A DNA stretch of 64,000 nt, from assembly GCA_023423335.1 (NCBI GenBank), contig JAFAFU010000045.1:1-64000 (forward strand). The letters are read 5' to 3'. Source of the stretch: Bacillota bacterium. GTDB lineage: Bacteria > Bacillota > Clostridia > Lachnospirales > Lachnospiraceae. Numbering within the stretch: position 1 is the first letter of the stretch; each line of letters opens with the position of its first letter. The position numbers were made by a program, and so were the translations under genes. The notes beneath the pieces were generated by a model. It saw only the letters and a list, made by a program, of their open reading frames with translations, was not told the origin of the DNA and did no database searches. Below, piece after piece: positions 33,465 to 42,302 of this stretch.

Positions 33465-34316
33465 ATGGAAAGATATCAGGAAATCGAAAGAAGCATCATT
33501 ACAAAGTACCGGAAAACCATCTGGAGGCGTTTTACGAACGCAATCAGCAAATATGATCTCATCAGGGAAGGGGATAAAATAGCGGTATGTATCTCCGGAG
33601 GCAAGGACTCCATGCTGCTGGCAAAGTGCATGCAGGAAATCCAGTGCCATGGGATGATACCCTTCGAACTGGTATTTCTGGTAATGGACCCCGGCTACAA
33701 TGAGATCAACCGCCAGACTATCATCAATAATGCGGAGCTTCTTAATATTCCGATTACAATATTTGAAACACAAATTTATGATATCGTGGCAGAGGTGGAT
33801 TCATCTCCCTGCTATCTCTGCGCGAGAATGCGCAGGGGGTATCTCTACCGGAAGGCTCAGGAGCTGGGCTGCAATAAGATTGCCCTCGGTCATCATTTTG
33901 ATGATGTTATCGAGACCGTGCTTATGGGTATGCTGTATGCCGGACAGATTCAGACAATGATGCCGAAGCTCCATAGTACAAATCATCCGGGAATGGAACT
34001 GATCCGGCCCCTCTATATGGTGAAGGAGGAGGATATCCTTGCTTGGAAGAGGTACAACGGATTGCAATTTATCCAGTGTGCCTGCCGTCTGACGGAGAAT
34101 TGTACCCTCTGCGATAACGGGGGAGGAGGCTCCAAACGTCAGGAGATGAAGGCCTTAGTGAAGAAATTCCGACAGACAAACCCAAGCATTGATATGAACA
34201 TATTCCGCAGCATCCATGATGTAAACCTGGATACGATCATCGGATATCATGATAAGACCATGAGCTATCATTTTCTGGATGATTATGATGAGAAGGGAGG
34301 GAGAAGGGAATGCTGA
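33465..34316 (+). CDS. TtcA-family tRNA 2-thiolation ATPase
   Basis: 283 residues from ATG at 33465, where family members start; an ATG at 33435 lacks a ribosome binding site. The PP loop SGGKDS (44-49) activates the tRNA base. Cys pairs CYLCARMRRG and later CACRLTENCTLC can hold an Fe-S cluster, as in TtcA/TtuA proteins. GHHFDDVIETVLMG is the typical C-domain motif. It is translationally linked to tcdA (7-base overlap). The exact target (s2C32 or another position) is not certain. Confidence 0.88.
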   Translation: MERYQEIERSIITKYRKTIWRRFTNAISKYDLIREGDKIAVCISGGKDSMLLAKCMQEIQCHGMIPFELVFLVMDPGYNEINRQTIINNAELLNIPITIFETQIYDIVAEVDSSPCYLCARMRRGYLYRKAQELGCNKIALGHHFDDVIETVLMGMLYAGQIQTMMPKLHSTNHPGMELIRPLYMVKEEDILAWKRYNGLQFIQCACRLTENCTLCDNGGGGSKRQEMKALVKKFRQTNPSIDMNIFRSIHDVNLDTIIGYHDKTMSYHFLDDYDEKGGRREC

Positions 34317-35068
34317 ATCAGTTTTCCAGAACAGAATTATTATTTGGCAGGGCAGCGATGACCCGCTTAAGTGAAGCCAGAGTAGCCGTCTTCGGTATCG
34401 GCGGTGTCGGCGGTTATACGGTGGAAGCCCTGGCAAGAAGCGGTGTCGGCACCTTTGACCTGATTGATGATGATAAGGTCTGCCTGACGAACATCAACCG
34501 TCAGATCATTGCGACCAGAAAGACGGTAGGGCAGTATAAGGTTGATATTATGAAGGAACGGATTCTGGAGATTAACCCGAAGGCCATCGTAAATACCTAC
34601 CGGTGCTTCTTCAGCGCTGAAACGGCAGAGCAGTTCGACTTCTCAGCCTTTACCTATGTTGTGGATGCGATTGATACGGTTTCCGCTAAGATTGAACTGG
34701 TGCTTCGTTCCCAGGCGGTTAACGTCCCGATCATCAGCTGCATGGGAGCCGGCAATAAGCTGGACCCTACCGGCTTTATGGTTACGGATATCTATAAAAC
34801 CGCGGTCTGTCCCCTGGCTAAGGTAATGAGAAAGGAACTGAAGGTAAGGGGCGTGAAGAAGCTGAAGGTGGTCTATTCACAGGAGCCTGCCCGTAAGCCC
34901 CTTGAGGACATGTCCATCAGTTGCAGAACCGGCTGCATCTGTCCGCCCGGAGCGGAACGCAAATGCACGGTAAAACGGCAGATTCCGGGCAGTAATGCCT
35001 TTGTCCCCTCCGTAGCCGGATTAATCATCGCAGGAGAGGTTATCAAGGATATCGGCGGAGTAATGTGA
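34310..35068 (+). CDS. tcdA: tRNA threonylcarbamoyladenosine dehydratase (TcdA/CsdL)
   Basis: 252 residues. E1-like fold: nucleotide loop VFGIGGVGGYTVEALARSG, D in DLIDDDKVCLTNINRQI, and SCMGAGNKLDPT. TcdA converts t6A37 to cyclic ct6A37 on ANN-decoding tRNAs using ATP; in E. coli it works with CsdA/CsdE. The upstream cysteine desulfurase supports that reading. No CsdE is present in the window. Confidence 0.92.
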   Translation: MLNQFSRTELLFGRAAMTRLSEARVAVFGIGGVGGYTVEALARSGVGTFDLIDDDKVCLTNINRQIIATRKTVGQYKVDIMKERILEINPKAIVNTYRCFFSAETAEQFDFSAFTYVVDAIDTVSAKIELVLRSQAVNVPIISCMGAGNKLDPTGFMVTDIYKTAVCPLAKVMRKELKVRGVKKLKVVYSQEPARKPLEDMSISCRTGCICPPGAERKCTVKRQIPGSNAFVPSVAGLIIAGEVIKDIGGVM

Positions 35069-35433
35069 AAAGAATTTTGAAAGAGCCAAAATTCTTGAAA
35101 AAAACTACGAAACTCGCACAAAGGTGCTCATTTCTTGTTTTTTCGGTTGTTTTAAGATGCTACGAAGCAGCATCTGTTGGTAAGTGTAAAAATAAAAAGC
35201 AATTTTCACACTTCAAAGTTTGTGCCTGCGTAATCAAAGCGTGTGAGTACGCTTGGCACAAACTAACTCAAAGGACAGGCATGTTATGTCAGTGTGAAAA
35301 GAATTTTGAAAGAGCCAAAATTCTTGAAAAAAACTACGAATATTCGCAATGTGAATTTATAGTGAATAAATTCACATCTCAGGTGCTCATTCCTTGTTTT
35401 TTCGGTTGTTTTAAGATGCTGCGAAGCAGCATC
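35065..35433 (+). repeat. Tandem ~120-bp repeat with interspersed perfect hairpins
   Basis: Two copies starting GTGAAAAGAATTTTGAAAG (35065 and 35294), each running through AGGTGCTCATT and TTTCGGTTGTTTTAAGATGC to the hairpin GATGCT(A/G)C-GAA-GCAGCATC. The spacer has stems GTGTAAAA/TTTTCACAC and AGTTTGTGCC/GGCACAAACT (35217-35263); copy B has an insert GTGAATTTAT-AGTGA-ATAAATTCAC. Copy A begins inside the tcdA stop region. A 149-codon frame across it is an artefact. Confidence 0.75.
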
Positions 35434-35468
35434 GTGTTATCAAGATTCGGTATTATTTGTGCCGTATA

Positions 35469-35545
35469 TGGTGCCAGATACCGGGAACTGACGGTTAACA
35501 AAGTTAACGAATAGTTCCTGATGTCTGACACCTTTTTGCTTTTTC
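35469..35545 (+). terminator. Terminator of the desulfurase-ttcA-tcdA operon
   Basis: Large imperfect palindrome: GTGCCAGA..GGGAACT and AGTTCC..TCTGACAC around GTTAAC-AAA-GTTAAC, followed by TTTTTGCTTTTT. Confidence 0.7.
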
Positions 35546-35587
35546 ACTTGTTTTATCGAATTGAATGATGTATATTCATAAGCAAAG

Positions 35588-35627
35588 CTTATTGAGTGCC
35601 TGCATGGCGGGCAGAATGGAGGCTAGT
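35588..35627 (+). repeat. Degenerate family L leader before the HD gene
   Basis: TTGAGTGCCTGCATGGCGGGCAG and then AATGGAGGCTAGT directly before ATG 35628. This matches the first unit of the 27655 array (TTGAGTGCCTG..GCAGGC) and again supplies the ribosome binding site. Confidence 0.5.
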
Positions 35628-36200
35628 ATGGGAAAGATACCGACCAGGGAGGAAGCCTGGGAACTGTTAACGGAATATAATGAGGAAGAGTTCCACTTAA
35701 AACATGCCAGAATCGTGGAAGGCACTATGCAATACTTCGCCAGGGAATTAGGATATGGAGAAGAGGAGGAGTTTTGGGGGTTGGTAGGTCTTCTTCATGA
35801 TCTGGATTTTGGGATGTATCCAACGGAGCATTGTGTAAAATCCCAGGAGATTATGAAGGCACGGGGGCTGGATGAGAGAATTATCCGGGCTACAGCCAGT
35901 CATGGTTATGGAATTTGTGTTGATATCAAGCCGGAGCATCAAATGGAGAAGGTTTTGTTTGCTGTGGACGAGCTGACCGGACTGATTGGCGCCTGTGCTG
36001 TTATGAGACCTTCGAAAAGCACCATGGATCTGGAGCTTAGTTCTGTGAAGAAGAAGTTTAAGACCCCCAAGTTTGCCGCCGGATGCTCCAGAGAAGTGAT
36101 AACACAGGGCGCGGGGATGCTCGGCTGGGAATTGGACGAGCTGCTGGAGAAAACGATACTTGCCCTCAGAGAGGTGGAGCAAATTACAGGCTTGGTATAA
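35628..36200 (+). CDS. HD-domain hydrolase
   Basis: 190 residues from ATG at 35628, chosen for the GGAGG upstream. HD metal motif: HARIVEGTMQYFAR, then VGLLHDLDFGMYP and ATASHGYGI, VLFAVDELTGLIGACAVMRP. Such small HD proteins are phosphohydrolases of nucleotides or other phosphate esters. No partner domain. The downstream DUF554 gene follows after 61 bases. Confidence 0.82.
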   Translation: MGKIPTREEAWELLTEYNEEEFHLKHARIVEGTMQYFARELGYGEEEEFWGLVGLLHDLDFGMYPTEHCVKSQEIMKARGLDERIIRATASHGYGICVDIKPEHQMEKVLFAVDELTGLIGACAVMRPSKSTMDLELSSVKKKFKTPKFAAGCSREVITQGAGMLGWELDELLEKTILALREVEQITGLV

Positions 36201-36261
36201 CAGGCTTATATTACAGGAATGGGAGGAAATGCTGCAGTGGATATAGCAGCAGGATAATCAT

Positions 36262-36993
36262 ATGGCAGGATTAGGGACCTTGGGCAATATTGCCGCCATT
36301 TTACTTGGATCAGCAATTGGAATTGTATTAAAGGGAGGTCTGAAGAAGCGGTTTCAGGATACCATCATGAGCGCTCTTGGCCTGGCTGTTATGTTCATCG
36401 GCATCAGCGGAGCATTGCAGGGATTATTGACGGTGGAGGATAACAGCCTGGGTACCGCCAATATCATGCTGATGATTGTTTCCCTGGCGATCGGTGCTTT
36501 GATTGGTGAAATCATAGATATTGAGCTGAGGCTTGACCGTGCGGGAGAATGGCTGAAGAAGTCACTTAAGGTGAAAGGAGAGAAGGGGCAGGATTTTGTA
36601 GAAGGTTTTGTCAGCAGTTCCCTTCTGTTCTGTATCGGAGCTATGGCCATCATTGGCTCGCTTCAGGACGGACTTTCCCATGACCCTTCCATGCTGCTGG
36701 CCAAAGGCTTTATTGATGGAGTAGTGGCCATCTTCTTTGCGTCGACTCTGGGAATAGGGGTATTCTTTTCGGTTTTACCGGTAGGGATTTATCAGGGACT
36801 CATCACCTTCTCGGCCAGCTTTATTGAACCGTTTTTAAGTGACCGGCTGATCGCCAATATTTCCTTTATCGGATCGGTTCTGATTTTTGGCATTGGTATC
36901 AACATGATCTTCGGCAAGAAGATTAAATGCGGGAATCTCCTGCCGGCAGTGCTGATTCCGGTGGCCTATGAGATAATTCAGAAATTTATATAA
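36262..36993 (+). CDS. DUF554 membrane protein
   Basis: 243 residues, mostly membrane helices (GNIAAILLGSAIGIVLKGG, SLLFCIGAMAIIGSLQDG, LPAVLIPVAYEII). Length and motif GALIGEIIDIELRLDRAGEW fit the DUF554 family, putative transporters of unknown substrate. It is probably cotranscribed with the HD gene. Confidence 0.9.
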   Translation: MAGLGTLGNIAAILLGSAIGIVLKGGLKKRFQDTIMSALGLAVMFIGISGALQGLLTVEDNSLGTANIMLMIVSLAIGALIGEIIDIELRLDRAGEWLKKSLKVKGEKGQDFVEGFVSSSLLFCIGAMAIIGSLQDGLSHDPSMLLAKGFIDGVVAIFFASTLGIGVFFSVLPVGIYQGLITFSASFIEPFLSDRLIANISFIGSVLIFGIGINMIFGKKIKCGNLLPAVLIPVAYEIIQKFI

Positions 36994-37011
36994 GCATAAT
37001 ACAGCTACAAG

Positions 37012-37049
37012 GGTGCTGCGTTCATTTATGAATATGCAGCATCTTTTTT
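37012..37049 (+). terminator. Terminator after the DUF554 gene
   Basis: GGTGCTGC/GCAGCATC stem (with G-T pair) followed by seven Ts. Confidence 0.8.
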
Positions 37050-37065
37050 GTTGTTTTAATTCTTG

Positions 37066-37119
37066 ATTCAGGTGTCAAAAGCCCTTCGGGCATCATAGCT
37101 TCGTCAATTTGCACATTCA
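37066..37119. repeat. Solo terminal arm of the 270-bp palindromic element
   Basis: ATTCAGGTGTCAAAAGCCCTT and on to GCTTCGTCAATTTGCACATT matches both ends of the element at 13412-13681. No second arm is found here, so this is a partial or decayed copy. Confidence 0.75.
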
Positions 37120-37167
37120 ATATCCAGGGAAATTATTGGCATTTATCTGCACATTTGCCTCAAAATA

Positions 37168-37196
37168 TTGACATTTATAGGGATATAGGATACAAT
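37168..37196 (+). promoter_or_regulatory. Chemoreceptor promoter
   Basis: TTGACA (37168-37173), a 17-base spacer and TACAAT (37191-37196). Confidence 0.75.
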
Positions 37197-37242
37197 ATCC
37201 AATATACCATTTGAGAATTTCAATGAAAAAGGGGCAGAAAGA

Positions 37243-38979
37243 ATGAGAATTATATTAAATCGTAAAGTTGCTACAAAATTATGGATCATGATTTCACCGG
37301 CAATCATTGCATTGATCATCTTCTGTATACAATCCGGCTATCAGCAGAATAAGATATTGAAAAATTCAAGAGAGACTTATTATGAAATTGTGGCAAAAAC
37401 ATCAAATCTGATACTGAATGCCGACAGGGACTTTTACCATGCCGCTATGGTGGAGAAGGAAGAGATTCTGTCCAGGGACAGCTTAACCGATGAACGTATC
37501 GAAGAACTGGTTGATATCTATGATTCTAAGGTTGCATTGGTATTATCGGAAATGAATGCGGCTTATAAAAACCTGGAGAATCATATCCATCTGCGGAAAG
37601 AATTTAAACATCCCACTGAAAATTTAAGCTTTACCGAAATCTATGATAATTTCTCTATTCATTTTGCCAGCTGGAAGGCCGCTTTTAATCTGGAGACGGG
37701 AATCGGAGATCTGGAACGGCGTGAAAATGAATTTAACCGGACAAGAAACGATTTCAAGCTTATGAATGAGCTTTTGGACGAATACGGAAGCTATGCCAAC
37801 GAGCAGATCAAACAATCCGTACAGGATAACATCAGTATCCTGTCTGCGGTTATCAGCATCATTATATTGTATATTTCATACATGTCTTATGTGGTCATTA
37901 ACTATTTCCGAAAAAACATGAAAAATCTCACTGCGGATATGAAGGCTCTTACCAATAATGATTTGTCCTTTGAGCCTCACCAGGTGAACAGCAGAGACGA
38001 GCTGGGGGAATTATCAAGCGCAGTTTCTACGATGATCGCATCCTTAAGAGAAATCATGGCAAATCTTAATCTATCCTCGGCTAATCTGTCTCAATCCTCA
38101 TCAAAAATGAGAATAAACTCCAACGAGGTAAGTAATTCCATGAACGAGATAGCTTCCACCATAAGTGATATAGCAGAAGGAGCCGGTAATCAGGCGGAGG
38201 ATACCGATAGCCTTGCCAATGAAATTACCCGGCTGGGTGATGTTGTCTTGCAGAATTCCAGGAGTGCGGACAGCTTATTGCTGGTGAGTAACCAGATCGA
38301 GAAAGCGAGCCAGGAAGGGCTCGGGGTGGTAAATCAGCTGGATACGGTGACAAAGGATAACCAGGATGCCTTCCAGTCTATTTTTGATATTGTCAGTGAG
38401 ACCAGCAATAAAGCGGCCCAGATAGGTGAAGCCAGTAATATGATAGCCGGTATTGCGAGGCAGACGAATCTTCTGGCGCTGAATGCGGCCATTGAAGCGG
38501 CCAGGGCGGGTGAAGCAGGCAAGGGCTTTGCTGTTGTGGCAGATGAGATTCGGATATTGGCGGAGAAGTCAGCCACTTCAACCCGGATCATTGATGCAAT
38601 GCTGGCTGAATTAAGCAGCAGCATTGCAGAGGCGGATCAAAAAAGCAGAGCTGTGAAAGAAGCAGTCCGGGTCCAGACCAAAAGTGTTGTGGATACCAAA
38701 GACAAATATGTAGCTATCGTTGCTTCCATTGAAGCAATTAAAAAGGAAATAGAAGCATTGGATCATGTCAGTAAGGAGGTCGAGCAAAGCCGTCTTATTG
38801 TTATGGATTATGCCAAGAATCTGTCCATGATTGCCCAGGGCAATGCGGCAAGCACGGAAGAGGCCTCGGCTACAACCGAGGAAGTTCTTGCAGCCATGAT
38901 AACGATTGGAGGAGTCGGGGAAGAAGTAGATATCCTTGTACTTGAACTGAAAGCATTAATTGACCGGTTTAAGCTATAG
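37243..38979 (+). CDS. Methyl-accepting chemotaxis protein
   Basis: 578 residues. N-terminal membrane helix (~13-30), a ~165-residue extracellular helical sensor domain, second helix (ISILSAVISIIILYISYMSY), HAMP (~215-270), then a long cytoplasmic coiled coil with the kinase-contact tip QTNLLALNAAIEAARAGE and VVADEIRILAEKSA. It couples an outside ligand to CheA. It stands alone with its own promoter and terminator. The sensor domain resembles a four-helix bundle; the ligand is unknown. Confidence 0.93.
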   Translation: MRIILNRKVATKLWIMISPAIIALIIFCIQSGYQQNKILKNSRETYYEIVAKTSNLILNADRDFYHAAMVEKEEILSRDSLTDERIEELVDIYDSKVALVLSEMNAAYKNLENHIHLRKEFKHPTENLSFTEIYDNFSIHFASWKAAFNLETGIGDLERRENEFNRTRNDFKLMNELLDEYGSYANEQIKQSVQDNISILSAVISIIILYISYMSYVVINYFRKNMKNLTADMKALTNNDLSFEPHQVNSRDELGELSSAVSTMIASLREIMANLNLSSANLSQSSSKMRINSNEVSNSMNEIASTISDIAEGAGNQAEDTDSLANEITRLGDVVLQNSRSADSLLLVSNQIEKASQEGLGVVNQLDTVTKDNQDAFQSIFDIVSETSNKAAQIGEASNMIAGIARQTNLLALNAAIEAARAGEAGKGFAVVADEIRILAEKSATSTRIIDAMLAELSSSIAEADQKSRAVKEAVRVQTKSVVDTKDKYVAIVASIEAIKKEIEALDHVSKEVEQSRLIVMDYAKNLSMIAQGNAASTEEASATTEEVLAAMITIGGVGEEVDILVLELKALIDRFKL

Positions 38980-39029
38980 CGGTATATCATAATCATAGCG
39001 GACTACGTAATATGGAACGGACAGGGACA

Positions 39030-39067
39030 CAGGAGCATCAGCAACAGTTGATGCTCCTGTGTCTTTT
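39030..39067 (+). terminator. Chemoreceptor gene terminator
   Basis: CAGGAGCATCA/TGATGCTCCTG stem followed by TGTCTTTTG. Confidence 0.75.
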
Positions 39068-39261
39068 GCACTTTTCAGCGCCGCGGCGGGTTTTGTAGAT
39101 TTTTGCGTATACTTCTCCTTTGAATATGTAAAAATATGACAAATCAAGTTGACACCGTAAGAGGGATCATATAATGTAAATATATGGAATTCGAAAAAGC
39201 GTTGTAATAACTCTTCTGCCGGGTACAGCCGGTAAATTTCTGATGAAAATTGGAGGCCATT

Positions 39262-39426
39262 ATGTTAAAAAGACGGTTTGTTCCTATGGTTATTCTGATG
39301 GGAATCCTGGGCATCGTTCTTCCCATGGGGTTTGATTTGGGGTCATCAGCCCTGATTTCATTTGGCTTCGGCACTGCCTTCAGCCTGTTAAGATGGAATG
39401 CAAAACTTGTAAAAAATTATTGTTGA
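39262..39426 (+). CDS. Small two-helix membrane peptide
   Basis: 54 residues from ATG at 39262 with TGGAGG at 5 bases: begins MLKRRFVPMVILMGILGIVL and ends WNAKLVKNYC. A basic N-terminus and two short hydrophobic stretches suggest a membrane peptide. Its stop codon overlaps the -35 box of the citrate synthase promoter. No homology is recognised; composition, ribosome binding site and phase support a real gene. Confidence 0.45.
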   Translation: MLKRRFVPMVILMGILGIVLPMGFDLGSSALISFGFGTAFSLLRWNAKLVKNYC

Positions 39427-39451
39427 CAATACAAGTATTATTGTATACAAT
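39423..39451 (+). promoter_or_regulatory. Promoter of the citrate synthase gene with GntR-type operator
   Basis: TTGACA (39423-39428), a 17-base spacer and TACAAT (39446-39451). The palindrome ATTGTATACAAT (39440-39451) covers the -10 box and matches the TNGTNNNACNA style of FCD-type GntR operators; ATACAA..TTGTAT forms a second overlapping dyad. The GntR gene at 42303 is the natural candidate. Confidence 0.7.
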
Positions 39452-39480
39452 AAAACAAATTTCATTTCAGAGGATGGAGA

Positions 39481-40884
39481 ATGAAGCATATGGACCAAAG
39501 AAAAGTGTACATAAACCCACAGAATAATCTGCTCCAGCTGGAGGAGCCGATTTATAACCTTGTGGATGTTAACGAACCCAACACCTTCCGGAATCTCTTT
39601 CCCTACGACGAGGTACCCAAGATCGCCTTTAATGACCGGATTGTACCCCATAACCTTCCAGAGGAGATATTTATCACGGATACAACCTTCCGTGACGGAC
39701 AGCAATCCAGAGCGCCCTATACGACGGAGCAGATTGTTACGATGTTTGATTATTTCCACCGTCTTGGCGGACCGAAGGGGTTGATCCGGCAGAGCGAATT
39801 TTTCCTGTACAGCAAGAAGGACAGGGATGCCGTTTACAAATGTATGGAGAGGGGCTATAAATTTCCGGAGGTTACCTCCTGGATCAGAGCCAGCAAGAAG
39901 GACTTTGAGCTGGTGAAGGATATCGGTATGAAGGAAACCGGTATTTTAGTCAGCTGCTCCGATTACCATATCTTCTATAAGATGAAGATGACCAGAAGAG
40001 AAGCCATGAATCATTATCTGAGTGTAGTCAGGGAATGTCTCGAGACCGGAATTGCGGCCCGCTGCCATCTGGAGGATATCACCCGTTCCGATATTCATGG
40101 CTTTGTCATTCCATTTTGCTCCGAGCTGATGAAGCTGAGCCGTGAATATAATATCCCGGTTAAGATCCGTGCCTGTGATACCATGGGCTATGGCGTCAAT
40201 TTCTCCGGAGCGGTGATTCCCCGTTCCGTTCAGGGAATTATCTACGGTATCAAGACCCATGCAGGGGTTCCGTCCGAATGGCTGGAATGGCACGGGCATA
40301 ATGATTTCTATAAGGCGGTCACTAACTCCACCACAGCCTGGTTATATGGTGCATCGGGTGTCAATTGTTCCTTATTCGGCATCGGAGAGAGAACCGGCAA
40401 TACTCCGCTGGAAGCTATGGTATTTGAATATGCGCAGCTGAAAGGGACCCTGGATGGGATGGATACCAGAGTTATTACTGAGATTGCGGAATACTATGAG
40501 AAGGAAATCGGTTACCGGGTACCGTCCAGAACACCGTTTGTCGGCAAGAATTTCAATGTGACCCGGGCAGGAATCCACGCAGACGGATTACTTAAGAATG
40601 AAGAGATTTATAATATCTTCGATACAGAGAAATTCCTGAACCGTCCGGTACTTGTCGCGGTATCGAATACCTCCGGGCTGGCGGGAATTGCTCATTGGAT
40701 GAATACCTTCTACCGGTTAAAGGGTGAGAAGGCCGTCGATAAGGCAAATCCTGTCGTTATGAAGATCAAGGAATGGGTGGATGAGGAGTATGAGAGCGGG
40801 CGTGTGACCGTTATCACCGATGATGAGCTGATTGAACTGATTCAGAGGTTCCAGAGTGAATTAGAGATTCGTTTGGTACCATAA
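39481..40884 (+). CDS. Re-type citrate synthase (HMGL/isopropylmalate synthase family)
   Basis: 467 residues. Catalytic barrel motif ITDTTFRDGQQSRAPYTTEQ and later HGHNDFYKAVTNST and GERTGNTPLEAMV place it in the isopropylmalate/homocitrate synthase family. Its long N-terminal lead, the absence of the LeuA regulatory domain, and the adjacent icd gene point to the Re-citrate synthase known from Clostridium kluyveri, which condenses acetyl-CoA and oxaloacetate. Homocitrate synthase remains possible. It has its own promoter and probable GntR control. In this role it would start the oxidative branch to 2-oxoglutarate; no aconitase is in the window. Confidence 0.82.
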   Translation: MKHMDQRKVYINPQNNLLQLEEPIYNLVDVNEPNTFRNLFPYDEVPKIAFNDRIVPHNLPEEIFITDTTFRDGQQSRAPYTTEQIVTMFDYFHRLGGPKGLIRQSEFFLYSKKDRDAVYKCMERGYKFPEVTSWIRASKKDFELVKDIGMKETGILVSCSDYHIFYKMKMTRREAMNHYLSVVRECLETGIAARCHLEDITRSDIHGFVIPFCSELMKLSREYNIPVKIRACDTMGYGVNFSGAVIPRSVQGIIYGIKTHAGVPSEWLEWHGHNDFYKAVTNSTTAWLYGASGVNCSLFGIGERTGNTPLEAMVFEYAQLKGTLDGMDTRVITEIAEYYEKEIGYRVPSRTPFVGKNFNVTRAGIHADGLLKNEEIYNIFDTEKFLNRPVLVAVSNTSGLAGIAHWMNTFYRLKGEKAVDKANPVVMKIKEWVDEEYESGRVTVITDDELIELIQRFQSELEIRLVP

Positions 40885-40970
40885 TTAAATTACAGATATC
40901 AGGGGGCAGAGCGTACTTGCGTCGATTTGCCCCCAACTTTTGTGCAGGTATCCTTTTTCCAGGTCCTCGG

Positions 40971-40999
40971 TTGACAAGAGTATAAGAAAGACATACAAT
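40971..40999 (+). promoter_or_regulatory. icd: icd promoter
   Basis: TTGACA (40971-40976), a 17-base spacer and TACAAT (40994-40999). A GGGGGCA/TGCCCCC hairpin lies just upstream (about 40910-40934). Confidence 0.75.
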
Positions 41000-41055
41000 A
41001 ATATCTGGGTCCGGACGACCGACGTAACCGAAACCAGATGAATTGGAGGATAATT

Positions 41056-42222
41056 ATGATAATATCGGAAAGAATTGAAGCAGCGAAAGAAAGATTTGGA
41101 CAGTTACTTGCAGACCAGTTGAAAAGGGTGGAAGAGATGAAGACTCAGGGAGATTTTTTGAATTATAAGTCTCTGGATCAGATCATCATCGGTGTATGCG
41201 GCGGAGATGGAATCGGACCCGCAATCACATCCCAGGCGCAGAGGGTCATGGAGTATCTGTTGAAAGAGGATATCAAGGCCGGTAAGGTGAAATTCAGAGA
41301 AATCGAAGGCTTGACAATAGAGAGAAGAGCAGCGGAGAATGCAGCGATTCCCCCGGTAGTACTGGAGGAATTAAAGGAATGCCATGTGATCTTAAAGGGA
41401 CCTACCACTACACCCAGAAAGGGTGATCCCTGGCCGAACGTGGAGAGCGCCAATGTAGCCATGCGAAAAGAACTGGATTTGTTCGCCAATGTACGGCCGG
41501 TCCGTATTCCGGAGCAGGGCATTGATTGGACCTTCTACCGTGAGAATACGGAAGGGGCGTATGCGGTTGGCAGCAAGGGCATCCATGTGACTGAGGATCT
41601 TGGAGTGGACTTTACGGTTGTTACCTCCCAGGGAACGGAGCGCATTATCCGTGCCGCCTTTGAATTTGCCAGGGCAAACGGTAAGACCAGAGTAACTGCG
41701 GTTACGAAGGCAAATATCATCAAGACAACGGATGGTAAATTCCTGGATATCTTCCGTGAAATTGCCGGGGAATATCCGGATATTACGGCAGATGACTGGT
41801 ATATCGATATCATGACGGCAAAGCTGGTGGATGAGAAGAGAAGGAAGGACTTCCAGGTTGTAGTGCTTCCGAACCTCTACGGCGATATCATTACCGATGA
41901 AGCGGCAGAATTCCAGGGCGGCGTAGGAACGGCAGGCAGCGCCAATATCGGCAAGAGATATGCAATGTTTGAGGCAATCCATGGTTCCGCACCCCGTATG
42001 GTGCAGGAGGGCAGGGATATTTATGCGGATCCCTGCAGCATGATCCGTGCGGGCGCCATGCTTCTGGCCCACATCGGCTATAATAAAGAGGCAGACAAGC
42101 TTTACCGTGCCCTGGATATCTGTACGGTAACTGAGAAAAAGGTTATCCTGACGGGAAGGGATACCGGTGCAACCGGTGCGCAATTTGCGGATTACCTGAT
42201 GGAGACCATAGAAAAACTATAA
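41056..42222 (+). CDS. icd: Isocitrate dehydrogenase, NAD(P)-dependent
   Basis: 388 residues from ATG at 41056, with TTGGAGG before it; the ATG at 41038 lies before that site. Substrate loop KGPTTTPRKGDPWPNVESAN and FANVRPVRIPEQG, then YRENTEGAYA, DIMTAKLVD, and the cofactor site AIHGSAPRMV. NAD versus NADP preference cannot be read reliably, although NAD use would suit anaerobes. With the upstream citrate synthase it makes 2-oxoglutarate for glutamate supply. Confidence 0.88.
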   Translation: MIISERIEAAKERFGQLLADQLKRVEEMKTQGDFLNYKSLDQIIIGVCGGDGIGPAITSQAQRVMEYLLKEDIKAGKVKFREIEGLTIERRAAENAAIPPVVLEELKECHVILKGPTTTPRKGDPWPNVESANVAMRKELDLFANVRPVRIPEQGIDWTFYRENTEGAYAVGSKGIHVTEDLGVDFTVVTSQGTERIIRAAFEFARANGKTRVTAVTKANIIKTTDGKFLDIFREIAGEYPDITADDWYIDIMTAKLVDEKRRKDFQVVVLPNLYGDIITDEAAEFQGGVGTAGSANIGKRYAMFEAIHGSAPRMVQEGRDIYADPCSMIRAGAMLLAHIGYNKEADKLYRALDICTVTEKKVILTGRDTGATGAQFADYLMETIEKL

Positions 42223-42302
42223 TAATAAACTGGTGCTGATAAACTCCCGGAGTATCCAAAGAGGGATATTAATGTGAGTGAATGCCTAAGGAGGTTTAGT
42301 TC

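Noticed and set aside
35065..35514. 149-codon plus-strand frame after tcdA
   Set aside because: It runs through two copies of a repeat and several perfect hairpins, has no ribosome binding site and has Cys/Lys-rich non-protein-like composition.
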